A stretch of DNA of 11,934 nt, taken from NCBI GenBank assembly GCA_039923755.1, contig JBDTCD010000074.1:1-11934 (forward strand), given 5' to 3'. The stretch comes from Terrimesophilobacter sp039923755. Lineage in GTDB: Bacteria; Actinomycetota; Actinomycetes; Actinomycetales; Microbacteriaceae. The translations under genes and the position numbers were made by a program. This document shows positions 5,562-11,934 of this stretch, in pieces (position 1 is the first letter of the stretch; every line of letters begins with the position of its first letter). Under the pieces are notes generated by a model, which had not been told where the DNA came from, ran no database searches, and saw only the letters and a program-made list of their open reading frames with translations.

Positions 5562-6602
5562 TCCACTGCCGTGCTCAAACCCGCTGCCCGCACGACTCAC
5601 CCAGCCGGTGAAAGGGTCCCAGCCGGTTGCCGGATGCGGTGTACCGTCCAGCAGGATGCCGCTGTCCCAATCGCCTCCGCTGCTCGGATCGCCGTCGCCG
5701 AATCGCTCGATCACCGTGCCGACGCGGTGAAAGCCGCCGGGAAGTATGGTCCCCGGCGGGAACGTCGCCAGGAGGGAGTGGTCTTCGCCTCCGCCGAGCG
5801 CCAGTTCAGGATCCTCGCCGAGCGTAGAACGCTCGAAGTCGATGGCGACCCCGCTCGCACGGGCGATGCGCGAGGCGTCTATGGCGAGCCCGTCGCTCAG
5901 GTCGAGCATCGAGTTCGCGCCCGCCAGCGCTGCGAGCGGGCCATCCGCAAGCGGCGGTGTGGGCGCGAGTTGTGCGATCGTGCGCTCCCGCAGAGTCGCC
6001 GCGAGTGCGGCATCCGGAACCCCCTCGGCATCCACCGCCTCGGCGAACAGGAGCCGCAGACCGGCCGCCGCTGCCCCGAGTACGCCAGACACAGCGACAA
6101 TGTCACCGACCTTTGCCCCGCTTCTCAGCACCGGTCGCCTGCCCTGAAGGTCCCCGAACGCGGTCACCGCGATCGTGAGCGTGTCGGAGACGGACAGGTC
6201 TCCCCCGACGACACCGCACCCCGGCATGAGCGCGTCGCACGCGTCACGGAATCCGTCGGCGATCCCTTCGAGCAGCCTTACCGGCGAATCGGAGGGTGCG
6301 GCGATTGCCACCACCAGAGCCGTCGGCACCGCACCCATGGCGGCGACGTCCGCGAGGTTGGAGGCGGCCGCTTTCCAGCCGAGGTCGTGCGGCAGTGACC
6401 AGGCGAGGCGAAAGTCGGGGCCGTGCACCATGAGGTCAGTCGTGACGACGAAGCGACCGTCTGGGGCTGCAATGACGGCGGCATCGTCCCCTGGACCAAT
6501 CAGCGCAGCGGCCGCTTCCGGAAGCCTGGGGAAAATTCTCGCAAGAACTGCAGACTCTCCGAGCTCGCCCAACGTGAGAACCTCGACTGCATCCATCGGC
6601 AT
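5550..6602 (-). CDS. thiL: Thiamine-monophosphate kinase
   Basis: Phosphorylates thiamine monophosphate to thiamine diphosphate with ATP, the final step of the de novo pathway; cytoplasmic dimer of the PurM/AIR-synthase fold. The 350-residue product shows GPGDDAAV near residues 36-43, TTDLMVHGPDFR, NLADVAAMGAVPTAL, GGDLS, LDLSDGLAIDASRIA and GGGEDHSLL. The last replaces the GGEDY of E. coli, a variant I recall in actinobacteria, and the loop before it is short. Residues after about 300 form a Gly/Ser/Asp-rich tail. Three starts are possible: GTG 6608, ATG 6602 and ATG 6596. I prefer 6602, because a TACCGT hexamer lies 6 bases upstream, matching a leaderless start. It is divergent from the DUF3515 gene and overlaps the rsmD end by 12 bases. 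Confidence 0.92.
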   Translation of the reverse strand: MPMDAVEVLTLGELGESAVLARIFPRLPEAAAALIGPGDDAAVIAAPDGRFVVTTDLMVHGPDFRLAWSLPHDLGWKAAASNLADVAAMGAVPTALVVAIAAPSDSPVRLLEGIADGFRDACDALMPGCGVVGGDLSVSDTLTIAVTAFGDLQGRRPVLRSGAKVGDIVAVSGVLGAAAAGLRLLFAEAVDAEGVPDAALAATLRERTIAQLAPTPPLADGPLAALAGANSMLDLSDGLAIDASRIARASGVAIDFERSTLGEDPELALGGGEDHSLLATFPPGTILPGGFHRVGTVIERFGDGDPSSGGDWDSGILLDGTPHPATGWDPFTGWVSRAGSGFEHGSGSAG

Positions 6603-6608
6603 GCTCAC

Positions 6609-6614
6609 ACGGTA
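6609..6614 (-). promoter_or_regulatory. Candidate -10 of the thiL leaderless promoter
   Basis: On the minus strand TACCGT is followed by 6 bases and the thiL ATG at 6602. Its TA (6613-6614) is shared with the opposed -10 of the DUF3515 gene. A weak TGAACG at 6633-6638 could act as -35 with an 18-base spacer, inside the neighbouring gene. Confidence 0.45.
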
Positions 6615-6618
6615 GCCT
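6613..6618 (+). promoter_or_regulatory. Candidate -10 of the DUF3515 gene's leaderless promoter
   Basis: TAGCCT is followed by 7 bases and the ATG at 6626. It overlaps the opposed thiL -10 at 6613-6614. The bases GAAAG between hexamer and ATG could instead serve as a weak Shine-Dalgarno. No clear -35 is seen. Confidence 0.45.
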
Positions 6619-6625
6619 GAAAGCG

Positions 6626-7132
6626 ATGTCCACGTTCATCCGCCGGGCTCTTGACTTGGCTCTTGCTTCCGCGCTCCTGCTCGGTCTCGCCGCGTGCGCC
6701 CAGGCGGTTCCGATGACTCCAGCGCCGGATGCGACAAATCCCGAATGCGCTAACGTGATCGTGCGCCTCCCCGACGCCATCGACAACAATGTGAAACGCA
6801 CCACTGACGCGCAGGCGACGGGTGCGTGGGGCAATCCGGCGGCGATCCTGCTGCGCTGCGGTGTTGCCGTGCCGGGACCATCGACCCTGCTGTGCGTGAC
6901 GCTCCAGGGCATCGACTGGCTCCGCGACGACAGCGGCGCACCAAATTACGTTTTCACGACGTTCGGACGGGACCCTGCGGTTGAGGTCATCATCAACGGC
7001 AATGAAGCATCGGGAACGAACGCTCTCATCGCGCTCAGCAACGCGGTCGGTTCGATTCCGGCAACGCACGCGTGCACGAATCCGGATGACGTGCTCGGCA
7101 TCCCGGAACCGACTCCATCACCGACACCGTGA
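6626..7132 (+). CDS. DUF3515-family putative lipoprotein
   Basis: A 168-residue exported protein that I assign to the DUF3515 family from its pattern and position; its role is unknown. Residues 1-23 form a lipoprotein signal: a short basic start (FIRRALDL), a hydrophobic core (ALASALLLGL) and the lipobox LAAC with Cys24. It should therefore be lipidated and anchored on the outer face of the membrane. Family-like features are NPECANVIVRLPD near residues 38-50, GAWGNPAAILLRCGV around 66-80, and ITN/IALSNAV-type segments later. Cys41, Cys78, Cys90 and Cys149 or close by could form disulfides outside the cell. The C-terminus is Pro/Thr/Ser rich (EPTPSPTP). It lies between thiL and ddl, an arrangement I recall from other actinobacteria. 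ATG 6626 is preferred because it gives a complete signal peptide and has a -10 hexamer 7 bases before it. Confidence 0.8.
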   Translation: MSTFIRRALDLALASALLLGLAACAQAVPMTPAPDATNPECANVIVRLPDAIDNNVKRTTDAQATGAWGNPAAILLRCGVAVPGPSTLLCVTLQGIDWLRDDSGAPNYVFTTFGRDPAVEVIINGNEASGTNALIALSNAVGSIPATHACTNPDDVLGIPEPTPSPTP

Positions 7133-7170
7133 CCATTGCGAACTGATTCTTTCGGGCCGGCGCCTGGCTC

Positions 7171-8277
7171 CTATCGGGAGGCTTCGAGACCCAGTTCGAT
7201 CAGCTCTGTGATGAGGTCGGGGTAGCTGAGACCGCTTGCCAGCCAGCAGCTCGGGAACATCGAGATCGGGGTGAACCCCGGCATCGTGTTGATCTCGTTG
7301 AGCACGAAGCCGGAATTTGTGAGGAAGAAATCGATTCGGGCGAGACCCGAGCCACCGATCGACTCGAAGGCACGCACGGCGATCCGACGCATTTCGGTCT
7401 GTTCGCCGTCGTTCAACTCGGTCGGGCAGACCAGTTCGACCCCCGGAGCACCGAGGTACTTGGCAGCAAAGTCGTAAAAGCCGCCGTTCGAGACGACAAC
7501 TACCCCCGCGACGGACACGCGCGGCGCACCGCCATCGGGCCCATCCTCGCGGCCGCCGAGAACGCCGCACTCGATCTCCCGACCGGCGATGCCGGTCTCG
7601 ACAAGAACCTTGTCATCCTCGGCGAAGGCAACAGCGAGGGCTGCATCCAGCGCATCCCAATCCTCGATGCGGCTTACGCCCACCGAGGAGCCGGCCCGCG
7701 CAGGTTTAACAAAGGCAGGCAGGCCGAGCGCCCGCGTGCGCGAACGCCACAACTCGGGGTCGCGGCGCCATCCGGAGTCGGAGATCGTCACCCACGGTGC
7801 CACCTCGATTCCGGCCGCCTCAAGCACGGTTTTCGTGAAGTGTTTGTCCATGCCCAGCGCGGAGGCCAACACGCCGTTGCCGACATAGGGCAGCCCGGTC
7901 AGTTCGAAAAGCCCCTGGATCGTGCCATCCTCGCCGAAGGGTCCGTGCAGGATCGGGAAGGCGACATCGACGTTGCCGAGGCTGTGCGTCGCGCCGTCCG
8001 CACTCGTTACGGTGAACTCGCGAGAAAGCGCACTGGCAGGAAAGTGGACCCGCGAACCGTTGTCGGTGACCTCGGGGAGCGCGTCCGGGTTGAGCCTGAA
8101 CCGATCTGCATCGTCGGCTTCCAGGACGAACGCGCCGTCGCGCGTGATCCCGATGGGAATCACCGAATATCGGCCTCGATCGATCGCCGAGAGAACTCCA
8201 CTGGCCGTCGCGCAACTGATGGCGTGCTCGCTCGACCTGCCCCCGAAAATGAGGGCGACGGTGATCCGGTCGGCCAC
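7171..8277 (-). CDS. ddl: D-alanine--D-alanine ligase
   Basis: Joins two D-alanines with ATP to make the terminal dipeptide of the peptidoglycan precursor; cytoplasmic ATP-grasp enzyme. The 368-residue protein shows FGGRSSEH at 11-18, HGPFGEDG at 111-118, FVKPARAGSSVGV at 189-201, EIECGVLG at 234-241, the omega-loop YDFAAKY at 268-274, ARIDFF at 313-318 and NEINTMPGFT at 327-336. Tyr in the omega loop, rather than the His of D-Ala-D-Lac ligases, indicates a dipeptide-forming, vancomycin-susceptible type. The start is GTG 8275-8277, 3 bases after the gpsA stop, with GGAG about 9 bases upstream inside gpsA, so translation is probably coupled. It is the last gene of the leuD-murA-plsC-gpsA-ddl run and converges on the DUF3515 gene across 38 bases, in which I see no convincing terminator. 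Confidence 0.95.
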   Translation of the reverse strand: MADRITVALIFGGRSSEHAISCATASGVLSAIDRGRYSVIPIGITRDGAFVLEADDADRFRLNPDALPEVTDNGSRVHFPASALSREFTVTSADGATHSLGNVDVAFPILHGPFGEDGTIQGLFELTGLPYVGNGVLASALGMDKHFTKTVLEAAGIEVAPWVTISDSGWRRDPELWRSRTRALGLPAFVKPARAGSSVGVSRIEDWDALDAALAVAFAEDDKVLVETGIAGREIECGVLGGREDGPDGGAPRVSVAGVVVVSNGGFYDFAAKYLGAPGVELVCPTELNDGEQTEMRRIAVRAFESIGGSGLARIDFFLTNSGFVLNEINTMPGFTPISMFPSCWLASGLSYPDLITELIELGLEASR

Positions 8278-8280
8278 AGT

Positions 8281-9324
8281 TCAGTGCTCCGGCTGGGGTT
8301 CGTCGCTGGCGGAGGTGAGATGCGGCGCAATGTCCTTCGGATTCATGGTGCCCGCGAGCACCTCGGCAACCTGTGAGACGATCGGCATTTCCACTCCTTT
8401 CGCCATCGCGAGCTCGAGGATCGGTGCCACCGAGGCAAGGCCCTCCGCCGTCTGGTTCATCTGCGCGACCACATCCGTAAAGCTGTAGCCCTGGCCCAGA
8501 AGCCGACCAGCGGTGTTGTTGCGGGAAAGCGGCGACTCGCACGTGGCGATGAGGTCGCCGAGGCCCGCAAGGCCAGCAAGCGTCTCCGCCTTGCCACCGT
8601 AGGCGACAGCGAACTCCGTCATTTCCACCAAGCCGCGCGTGATGATCGATGCTTTCGTATTCTCTCCGTAGCCGACACCGTCGACGATGCCGATCGCCAC
8701 GGCAATGAGATTTTTCAGTACCCCGCCGAACTCGGTGCCGATCACGTCCGTGTTGACGAACGAACGAAGGTACTTCGTCGTGGCCGCCATCGCCACGAGC
8801 GTCGCCGTCTCGAGATTCTCCGACGACACGACGGATGCCGTGGGCTCCTCACGAGCAATCTCGAGCGCCAGGTTCGGTCCGGAAATCACCGCGACCTGCG
8901 CCGGATCGGAGTGCAGCTCCTCCTGAATCACTTCGCTCATCCTGCGTGCAGTGCCCCGCTCCACACCCTTCATGAGGCTCACGACAATCGCGTCGCGCGG
9001 AATGATGTTGCGTGCGGCGGCGAGATTCTCGCGGAGTGTCTGGCTGGGGACCGAGATGAACACCATCTCTGCGCCATCGAGCACTTCGGCGATATTCGGG
9101 CTCGCCCACAGTGTTCTCGGCAGGTTGATGCCCGGGAGATAGTCGCTGTTGCGCTTGGCCTGTGAAATCTCGCGGGCAAGTTCGGTACGCCTCGCCCAGA
9201 TGGCGACGTCTGAACCGCCGTCGGCGAGCACCTTCGAGAAGGTGGTTCCCCAACTTCCCGCACCCAACACCGCCACGCGGCGAGCCCCCGGTTGGGAGAG
9301 TCGACTCGGCATGGTGCTGCTCAT
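8281..9324 (-). CDS. gpsA: Glycerol-3-phosphate dehydrogenase [NAD(P)+]
   Basis: Reduces dihydroxyacetone phosphate to sn-glycerol-3-phosphate for phospholipid synthesis; cytoplasmic. The 347-residue length is normal. The Rossmann motif GAGSWG is at residues 21-26, followed by LMKGVE near 117-122, VISGPN, and TEFGGVLKN with the likely catalytic Lys204, then GVGYGENTKA and AGLGDLIATC. The frame is open to 9378. I chose ATG 9322-9324 because GAGGAGAGGG lies just upstream and the extra residues are unlike the family. This ATG overlaps the plsC stop as ATGA, a classic coupling arrangement. The ddl gene starts 3 bases after its stop. It provides the backbone that PlsC-type acyltransferases go on to acylate. 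Confidence 0.95.
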   Translation of the reverse strand: MSSTMPSRLSQPGARRVAVLGAGSWGTTFSKVLADGGSDVAIWARRTELAREISQAKRNSDYLPGINLPRTLWASPNIAEVLDGAEMVFISVPSQTLRENLAAARNIIPRDAIVVSLMKGVERGTARRMSEVIQEELHSDPAQVAVISGPNLALEIAREEPTASVVSSENLETATLVAMAATTKYLRSFVNTDVIGTEFGGVLKNLIAVAIGIVDGVGYGENTKASIITRGLVEMTEFAVAYGGKAETLAGLAGLGDLIATCESPLSRNNTAGRLLGQGYSFTDVVAQMNQTAEGLASVAPILELAMAKGVEMPIVSQVAEVLAGTMNPKDIAPHLTSASDEPQPEH

Positions 9325-10100
9325 GCCCTCTCCTCGAATCGTCCGGTTTCCGCTTGGCCCTCGCGCACCGGATCCCACCGCTGCGTCGGAGGCGTTTCTC
9401 CTCGCATCTGGGCTACCAGGTCGGTAATGGCGGTCATCAGAACCTCCGTTGCCTCAGCCAGCATCGCCGAATCAAGGGGACGTCCACGATATTTGGTGAG
9501 ATCCACCGGCGGACCGAATCGGATGTCCACCTTCTTTCGAGGGAACAGGCTTACGCCCTTACCGTACCGCGGCATAATTTTCTGGGTACCCCAGTGTGCG
9601 ACCGGAATCAGTGGGACATCGGCAGTCAATGCCAGACGCACCGCTCCCGTTTTACCCCGCATCGGCCAAAGGTCGGGGTCCCGCGTGAGCGTTCCCTCCG
9701 GATACACCACCACGACGAGATCTCGTTTGACGATGAGATTTGCCGTCGCCAGAGGATCAACGCCTCGAGTTCCCACGCGCTGAACGGGAATCTGCTCTGA
9801 CCTCCGAAGTATCCACCCGAGTACCGGCACCTTGAAGAGCGATGCTTTCGTGAGATATCTGGGTGCCCTCCCCTGCTTCCAGATCGCAATGCCAATGACG
9901 AAAGGGTCAACCTCGCTGAAGTGGTTCGGCGCGACCACAACTGAACCTGTGCGGGGAAGGTACTGCCCGTCGATCACGCGATAACGGCCCAAAATATTCA
10001 TGAGAGGAAGCACCAGCGCGGCCAGGAACCGAAAGATGGGAATCTTTTCGGTGCGCGGCCTTTCGGTGCGCGGCGTCGCCGCTCGACGGTCCGCCGGCAC
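9321..10100 (-). CDS. plsC: 1-acyl-sn-glycerol-3-phosphate acyltransferase family protein
   Basis: Probably acylates lysophosphatidic acid at sn-2 to give phosphatidic acid at the membrane; related lysophospholipid acyltransferases cannot be excluded. The 259-residue protein has a basic N-terminus, a hydrophobic segment at about 21-38 likely to associate with the membrane, and the LPLAT motifs: NHFSEVD at 59-65 (His60 and Asp65 as catalytic pair), EQIPVQR at 102-108, YPEGT at 133-137, and LIPVAHWGT near 164-172. The tail after 230 is polar. The GTG at 10098-10100 is supported by GAGGGA 6 bases upstream after a TAG and short spacer; that Shine-Dalgarno is formed by the last two sense codons of murA, so translation of the two is likely coupled. 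The stop overlaps the gpsA start by ATGA. Confidence 0.9.
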   Translation of the reverse strand: MPADRRAATPRTERPRTEKIPIFRFLAALVLPLMNILGRYRVIDGQYLPRTGSVVVAPNHFSEVDPFVIGIAIWKQGRAPRYLTKASLFKVPVLGWILRRSEQIPVQRVGTRGVDPLATANLIVKRDLVVVVYPEGTLTRDPDLWPMRGKTGAVRLALTADVPLIPVAHWGTQKIMPRYGKGVSLFPRKKVDIRFGPPVDLTKYRGRPLDSAMLAEATEVLMTAITDLVAQMRGETPPTQRWDPVREGQAETGRFEERA

Positions 10101-10103
10101 GCG

Positions 10104-11474
10104 CTATCCCTCGACGTCGAAGTCGGCGCCGAGGTCGGCGAGCTTGTCGAAGAAGTGCTCGTATCCGCGTCGGATGAGGTCGACGTTGCTCACCCGTGAT
10201 TGGCCCTCTGCGCTGAGTGCCGCAATCACGTGGCTGAATCCGCCGCGAAGATCGGGAACGAGGATATCCGCACCGTGCAACGGGGTCGGACCGGTGATGA
10301 CGGCGGCCTGCTCGAAGTCGCGACGGGCGACGCGTCGAGGATAGTCGGGAAGTCCCCGAGGGTGGACGACAATGTTGGCACCCATCTCGTTGAGAGCATC
10401 CGTGAAGCCGAAGCGGTTCTCGTACACCGTCTCGTGGACGACGGAGACGCCGTTGGCCTGGGTGAGTGCGACAACGAGGGGCTGCTGCCAGTCCGTCATG
10501 AACCCCGGATGCACATCCGTCTCGATCGTCACAGGCTTCAGCGCGCCACCAGGGTGGTAAAAGCGGATGCCGTCCTCGTCGATGTCGAACCCGCCGCCGA
10601 CCTTGCGAAAGACATTGAGGAATGTCATGAGCTGGGCCTGGCGCGCCCCGGCGACGAAGATGTCCCCGTGGGTGACGAGCGCGGCCGCCGCCCAACTTGC
10701 GGCCTCATTGCGGTCGAAAAGTGAACGGTGCGTGTACCCGGTGAGTCGGTCGACACCCTCGATGTAGATGACCCGATTGGGCTCCACCGTGATGATCGCA
10801 CCCATCTTCTGCAGAATCGCGACGAGATCCATGATTTCCGGCTCGATCGCTGCATTGCGCAGTTCTGTCGTCCCTTTGGCGCGCACAGCCGTGAGCAGGA
10901 CCTGCTCGGTGGCGCCCACGCTCGGGTACGGCAAATGGATGTCGGCTCCGTGGAGTCCGTTGGGTGCTGTGAGGTGGATTCCCTCGTAACTCTTGTCGAC
11001 GATGGCGCCGAACGCGCGAAGAGCGTCCAGGTGGAAGTCGATCGGCCGGTCTCCGATCCGGCAGCCACCGAGATCGGGGATGAACGCTTCGCCAAGCCGG
11101 TGAAGCAGTGGCCCACAGAACAGGATGGGGATGCGGCTCGAGCTTGCGAGCGCATCAACCTGGGCGAAGTGCGCCGTCTCGACATTGCTCGGGTCGAGCA
11201 GGAACTCGCCCGGCGTCTCACTCTCCGTCACGAGTACGCCGTGGACTTCGAGTAGCCCACGGACGACCGCCACATCGCTGATGTCGGGAACCTCGCGAAG
11301 GACACTGGGCGTCTCCCCGAGGATGGCAGCAACCATCGCTTTCGTGGCAAGGTTCTTCGCGCCACGGACATCAACGCGTCCGCGAAGCGGGTTCCCTCCG
11401 CGGATGACGATCGTGTCTCCTGGGATGGTCACGGTGTCACCTGCCTTCGGGGAATCCTTCAGATCCATGTCCAT
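10104..11474 (-). CDS. murA: UDP-N-acetylglucosamine 1-carboxyvinyltransferase
   Basis: Transfers enolpyruvate from PEP to UDP-GlcNAc, the first committed step of peptidoglycan synthesis; cytoplasmic. The 456-residue protein is longer than the roughly 420 of E. coli because of N-terminal residues before the IRGGNPLRG fold start. Catalytic positions can be placed: Lys40-Asn41 in RGAKN (E. coli Lys22-Asn23), Arg114 (Arg91), Cys138 in GGCRIGDRPIDFH (Cys115), Arg143 (Arg120), Asp328 in FMTDW (Asp305) and Arg410 in DLRGG (Arg397). Cys138 is the residue alkylated by fosfomycin; mycobacterial MurA has Asp there. Flanking sequence is somewhat divergent (SSSRIPILFCGPLL, DRNEAASW), so this may be one of two MurA-like proteins in the genome. 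ATG 11474 is chosen over ATG 11468 because AGG lies 6 bases before it. The leuD stop is 14 bases upstream. Confidence 0.9.
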   Translation of the reverse strand: MDMDLKDSPKAGDTVTIPGDTIVIRGGNPLRGRVDVRGAKNLATKAMVAAILGETPSVLREVPDISDVAVVRGLLEVHGVLVTESETPGEFLLDPSNVETAHFAQVDALASSSRIPILFCGPLLHRLGEAFIPDLGGCRIGDRPIDFHLDALRAFGAIVDKSYEGIHLTAPNGLHGADIHLPYPSVGATEQVLLTAVRAKGTTELRNAAIEPEIMDLVAILQKMGAIITVEPNRVIYIEGVDRLTGYTHRSLFDRNEAASWAAAALVTHGDIFVAGARQAQLMTFLNVFRKVGGGFDIDEDGIRFYHPGGALKPVTIETDVHPGFMTDWQQPLVVALTQANGVSVVHETVYENRFGFTDALNEMGANIVVHPRGLPDYPRRVARRDFEQAAVITGPTPLHGADILVPDLRGGFSHVIAALSAEGQSRVSNVDLIRRGYEHFFDKLADLGADFDVEG

Positions 11475-11488
11475 GAGTTACCTGCTGA

Positions 11489-11934
11489 CTATTGTGCCGG
11501 GAGAGTGCGGGGGCGCCAGGATTCTCTGGTCGTTTCAAATTCGGTGATATGCGATTCCTCGCGCAGCGTCAGGCCGATGTCGTCCAAGCCTTCGAGCAAC
11601 CGCCACCTAGTGTAATCATCGACCTGGAATGCGACATTGAGAGCGCCCACTGTGACGGTCTTCTCGAGGAGATCAACTGATGCCGAGATGCCAGGTTGCG
11701 CACGGATGATCTCCCACATCGCTTCCACCGCGTCTTCGGATACCTGCGCGGTGAGGAGGCCCTGCTTCCCGGAGTTCCCTCGGAAGATATCCCCGAACCT
11801 CGGGCTCACCACGGCACGGAAACCGTAGTCCCGCAGCGCCCATACGGCGTGTTCGCGGCTGGATCCCGTGCCGAAATCGGGGCCGGCGATCAGCACGGTC
11901 GGGTTCTGGAATGCCGGATTGTTGAGCACGAAAT
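11489..11934 (-). CDS. leuD: 3-isopropylmalate dehydratase small subunit, partial
   Basis: Small subunit of isopropylmalate isomerase, which with LeuC converts 2- to 3-isopropylmalate in leucine synthesis; cytoplasmic, the iron-sulfur cluster being carried by LeuC. The 5' end lies beyond the right edge: the frame is open to the last base, and the first visible codons read FVLNNPAF, which is internal sequence. About 147 residues are present of a family length near 200. The diagnostic swivelling-domain motif GPDFGTGSSREHA is visible, followed by WALRDYGFRAVVSPRFGDIF and NSGKQGLL. The stop is TAG at 11489-11491. murA begins 14 bases downstream on the same strand, so leuD (and presumably leuC upstream) is likely co-transcribed with the envelope genes. 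Confidence 0.93.
   Translation of the reverse strand, partial: FVLNNPAFQNPTVLIAGPDFGTGSSREHAVWALRDYGFRAVVSPRFGDIFRGNSGKQGLLTAQVSEDAVEAMWEIIRAQPGISASVDLLEKTVTVGALNVAFQVDDYTRWRLLEGLDDIGLTLREESHITEFETTRESWRPRTLPAQ

Noticed and set aside
5571..6398. 275-codon plus-strand frame opposite thiL
   Set aside because: Antisense shadow of thiL, Arg-rich with no recognisable motif.
7133..7182. Possible terminator between the DUF3515 gene and ddl
   Set aside because: Only short, imperfect pairings (about 4 bp) around GCTCC/GGAG and no T-run.
7820..10695. Minus-strand frames at 7820-8542 and 9907-10695
   Set aside because: Same-strand, out-of-frame reads of ddl/gpsA and plsC/murA; Arg-rich composition and no motifs.

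Overview
The window reads as a core-chromosome segment of a high-GC Gram-positive actinobacterium, most likely of the family Microbacteriaceae. The reasons are the high GC content, frequent GTG starts, apparent leaderless promoters, an F420-dependent glucose-6-phosphate dehydrogenase close to mycobacterial Fgd1, and the gene order leuD-murA-plsC-gpsA-ddl / DUF3515 / thiL / rsmD / recG-coaD, which I recall as typical of this group. No mobile element, CRISPR array, rRNA or tRNA is visible. The genus cannot be named from sequence alone.

Layout from left to right. (1) 58-495, minus: a small two-helix membrane protein with a PLD-nuclease N-terminal-type domain, preceded by a candidate leaderless promoter. 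(2) 496-937: a 442-base stretch holding a possible 22-codon plus-strand ORF (617-685) with a perfect Shine-Dalgarno, then an apparently non-coding leader. (3) 938-1156, plus: a 72-residue actinobacterial protein of unknown function. (4) 1196-1233: a strong hairpin terminator between converging genes. (5) 1247-4972, minus: an apparent recG-coaD-fgd operon. (6) 4995-7132: three single genes in alternating orientation, rsmD (+), thiL (-) and a DUF3515 lipoprotein (+). (7) 7171-11934, minus: a tightly packed leuD-murA-plsC-gpsA-ddl operon with gaps of 14, 3, -4 and 3 bases; leuD runs off the right edge.

How the genes relate. The right-hand operon supplies the envelope: MurA starts peptidoglycan precursor synthesis, Ddl makes D-Ala-D-Ala, GpsA makes glycerol-3-phosphate and PlsC acylates lysophosphatidate; LeuD belongs to leucine synthesis. 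RecG serves recombination and fork rescue, RsmD methylates 16S rRNA, CoaD makes coenzyme A, ThiL makes thiamine diphosphate, and Fgd makes reduced coenzyme F420.

The most notable non-coding signal is that both divergent junctions (recG/rsmD and thiL/DUF3515) are only 22-23 bases long. Each carries two opposed -10 hexamers sharing one TA step, each 6-7 bases from its start codon, which looks like compact bidirectional leaderless promoters. The heptamer CGGATGC/GCATCCG is also clearly over-represented (14 copies by hand count). I see no evidence of a wholly new defence or mobile system here.
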